Positions 13,561 to 14,150 of a stretch of DNA of 14,150 nt are shown here, in pieces. Each line of letters opens with the position of its first letter. Positions within the stretch are counted from its first letter, which is position 1. The stretch is taken from positions 1 to 14,150 of the forward strand of contig CAZKKX010000054.1 in NCBI GenBank assembly GCA_964553505.1, written 5' to 3'. The DNA comes from JAENZQ01 sp964553505 (lineage in GTDB: Bacteria > Bacillota > Clostridia > Peptostreptococcales > JAAYPU01). The translations under genes were made by a program, and so were the position numbers. A model generated the notes under the pieces. That model was given only the letters and a program-made list of their open reading frames with translations, made no database searches and had not been told where the DNA came from.

Positions 13561-13740
13561 TTAACCGAACCTGAAAAACATAAGATATAAAGGAAATAGC
13601 AAGACAGTTAAGGCCACTATAAATATCATAAATCCGCCTGATTTATTTTCATTTTGCCATGTCCAGATACCATAGCTTGTAGTGTGGACAGAAATTCCAA
13701 CGATAATGATAAGTATTATTATATTTAAGAAATTGTCCAT
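13561..13740 (-). CDS. Small two-helix membrane protein, GerA-operon 'D subunit'-like
   Basis: A 59-residue protein too short for most gene finders. ATG 13740 overlaps the TGA of the Ger(x)C gene by one base (TGATG), and AGGAG lies 13 bases upstream inside that gene, so it is translationally coupled. Two hydrophobic segments (about 4-22 and 37-57) flank a short loop with Trp26, Trp28 and the stretch E-N-K-S-G-G. The second helix carries F-P-L-Y-L-M-F-F and ends R-F-G. Bacillus gerA-type operons often include a small two-helix 'D' gene of this size whose product modulates the germinant receptor in the spore inner membrane. Size, topology and position fit that role here, but the sequence match has not been tested. 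The TAA at 13561 is followed at once by a hairpin. Confidence 0.7.
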   Translation of the reverse strand: MDNFLNIIILIIIVGISVHTTSYGIWTWQNENKSGGFMIFIVALTVLLFPLYLMFFRFG

Positions 13741-14150
13741 CAGTCCATCACATCTCCTTCGGAGCTTTTAGCAGGGGCAGTTTTAACCATAAGACCGGGT
13801 CTGCGTATTTTTAATTCGACTTCCACGTCAAATTTGGATTGGGCATATTTTTTAAGCCAATGAACTTTCTCCCATTCTTCCCATAAAAGGTATTTCATTT
13901 TCACTTCTCTTCCGAAACCGCATAAGTCGGCATGAATAGGACGAGTTTTTTCCAAAAATTGCAGAATTCCCTTTTCAAGAAAGTCTTCGGTAGTTTTTTC
14001 GAGTGTGTGAATATTTTCATTATCCTCATAATTGATACCGCTTTGAATGGACAAGATATCTGCTTCAAGTCTTGCTTTTACGCTGTTTACAGGGGCATTG
14101 TTAACCATTTCAACATGATGGGAAGGTTTTCTGGATTGTTTTACATTTAA
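13740..14150 (-). CDS. Ger(x)C family spore germination protein (C-terminal part; 5' end outside window)
   Basis: The minus-strand frame is open from the window edge (14150) to the TGA at 13742-13740, giving about 136 C-terminal residues. An internal ATG at 14108 is not taken as the start because the frame continues upstream without a stop. The visible part matches the C-terminal domain of Ger(x)C lipoproteins, the C subunit of nutrient germinant receptors in the spore inner membrane. It has the V-K-A-R-L-E-A-D-I-L-S strand, the I-H-T-L-E-K-T helix start, H-A-D-L-C-G-F-G (the family's D-x-x-G-F-G element), the W-x-x-x-E-K-V-H-W segment, and the closing V-E-V-E-L-K-I-R-R-P-G-L strand. The lipobox Cys would lie beyond the window. 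A and B receptor subunit genes are expected upstream, past 14150. It overlaps the small membrane protein gene by one base. Confidence 0.82.
   Translation of the reverse strand, partial: LNVKQSRKPSHHVEMVNNAPVNSVKARLEADILSIQSGINYEDNENIHTLEKTTEDFLEKGILQFLEKTRPIHADLCGFGREVKMKYLLWEEWEKVHWLKKYAQSKFDVEVELKIRRPGLMVKTAPAKSSEGDVMD

Overview
The window looks like a chromosomal segment of a low-GC, endospore-forming Firmicute of the Clostridia type. The evidence is AT-rich DNA, AGGAGG-type ribosome binding sites, some TTG and GTG starts, a SleB-type cortex/cell-wall hydrolase, and a Ger(x)C germinant-receptor subunit. I cannot name the species.

Positions 1-10843 hold a one-strand, tightly spaced set of genes for a nonulosonic (sialic-like) acid, most likely a pseudaminic-type sugar used to decorate flagellin or another surface layer. 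In order they are: the 3' end of an unrecognised protein (1-225); an aldo/keto reductase (241-1173); a PtmA-like short-chain dehydrogenase (1190-1975); a PseB-type UDP-GlcNAc 4,6-dehydratase (2182-3186); a GalE/RmlB-like NAD-dependent sugar epimerase/dehydratase (3203-4162); a PseC-type aminotransferase (4152-5351); a degenerate SDR (5431-6219); a divergent NeuB-family synthase (6258-7268); an SpsF-like cytidylyltransferase (7331-8131); a more canonical NeuB-family synthase (8192-9208); a PseG/SpsG-like protein (9212-10150); and a PseH-like N-acetyltransferase (10262-10843). Counterparts of all six Pse steps (B, C, H, G, I, F) are therefore present, but several are non-standard. The PseG-like protein has Asn at the expected catalytic His position and apparently an ATA start. 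One of the two synthases lacks the conserved VKxQ lysine. One SDR lacks its Tyr/Lys pair. An extra sugar-nucleotide epimerase sits between PseB and PseC. I read this as a core Pse-like pathway plus a second, uncharacterised module (AKR, two SDRs, second synthase) that may make or modify a variant nonulosonate. That reading is inference.

Positions 10876-12325 hold a separate unit: a sigma-A-like promoter and a membrane diguanylate cyclase (N-terminal helix, seven-helix region, GGEEF domain with an intact I-site). It could link c-di-GMP to the motility or surface phenotype next door.

Positions 12389-14150 are on the minus strand and concern spores or the cell wall: a secreted LysM + copper-amine-oxidase-like stalk + SleB-type hydrolase (12389-13381); its upstream region with a palindrome over a candidate -10 box; a hairpin; a 59-residue two-helix membrane protein (13561-13740); and, overlapping it by one base, the C-terminal part of a Ger(x)C germinant-receptor subunit that runs off the window (13740-14150). 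The small protein has the size, topology and position of the 'D-subunit' genes of Bacillus gerA-type operons. No stretch longer than about 210 bases is gene-free. I saw no tRNA, rRNA, CRISPR array or intact insertion sequence.
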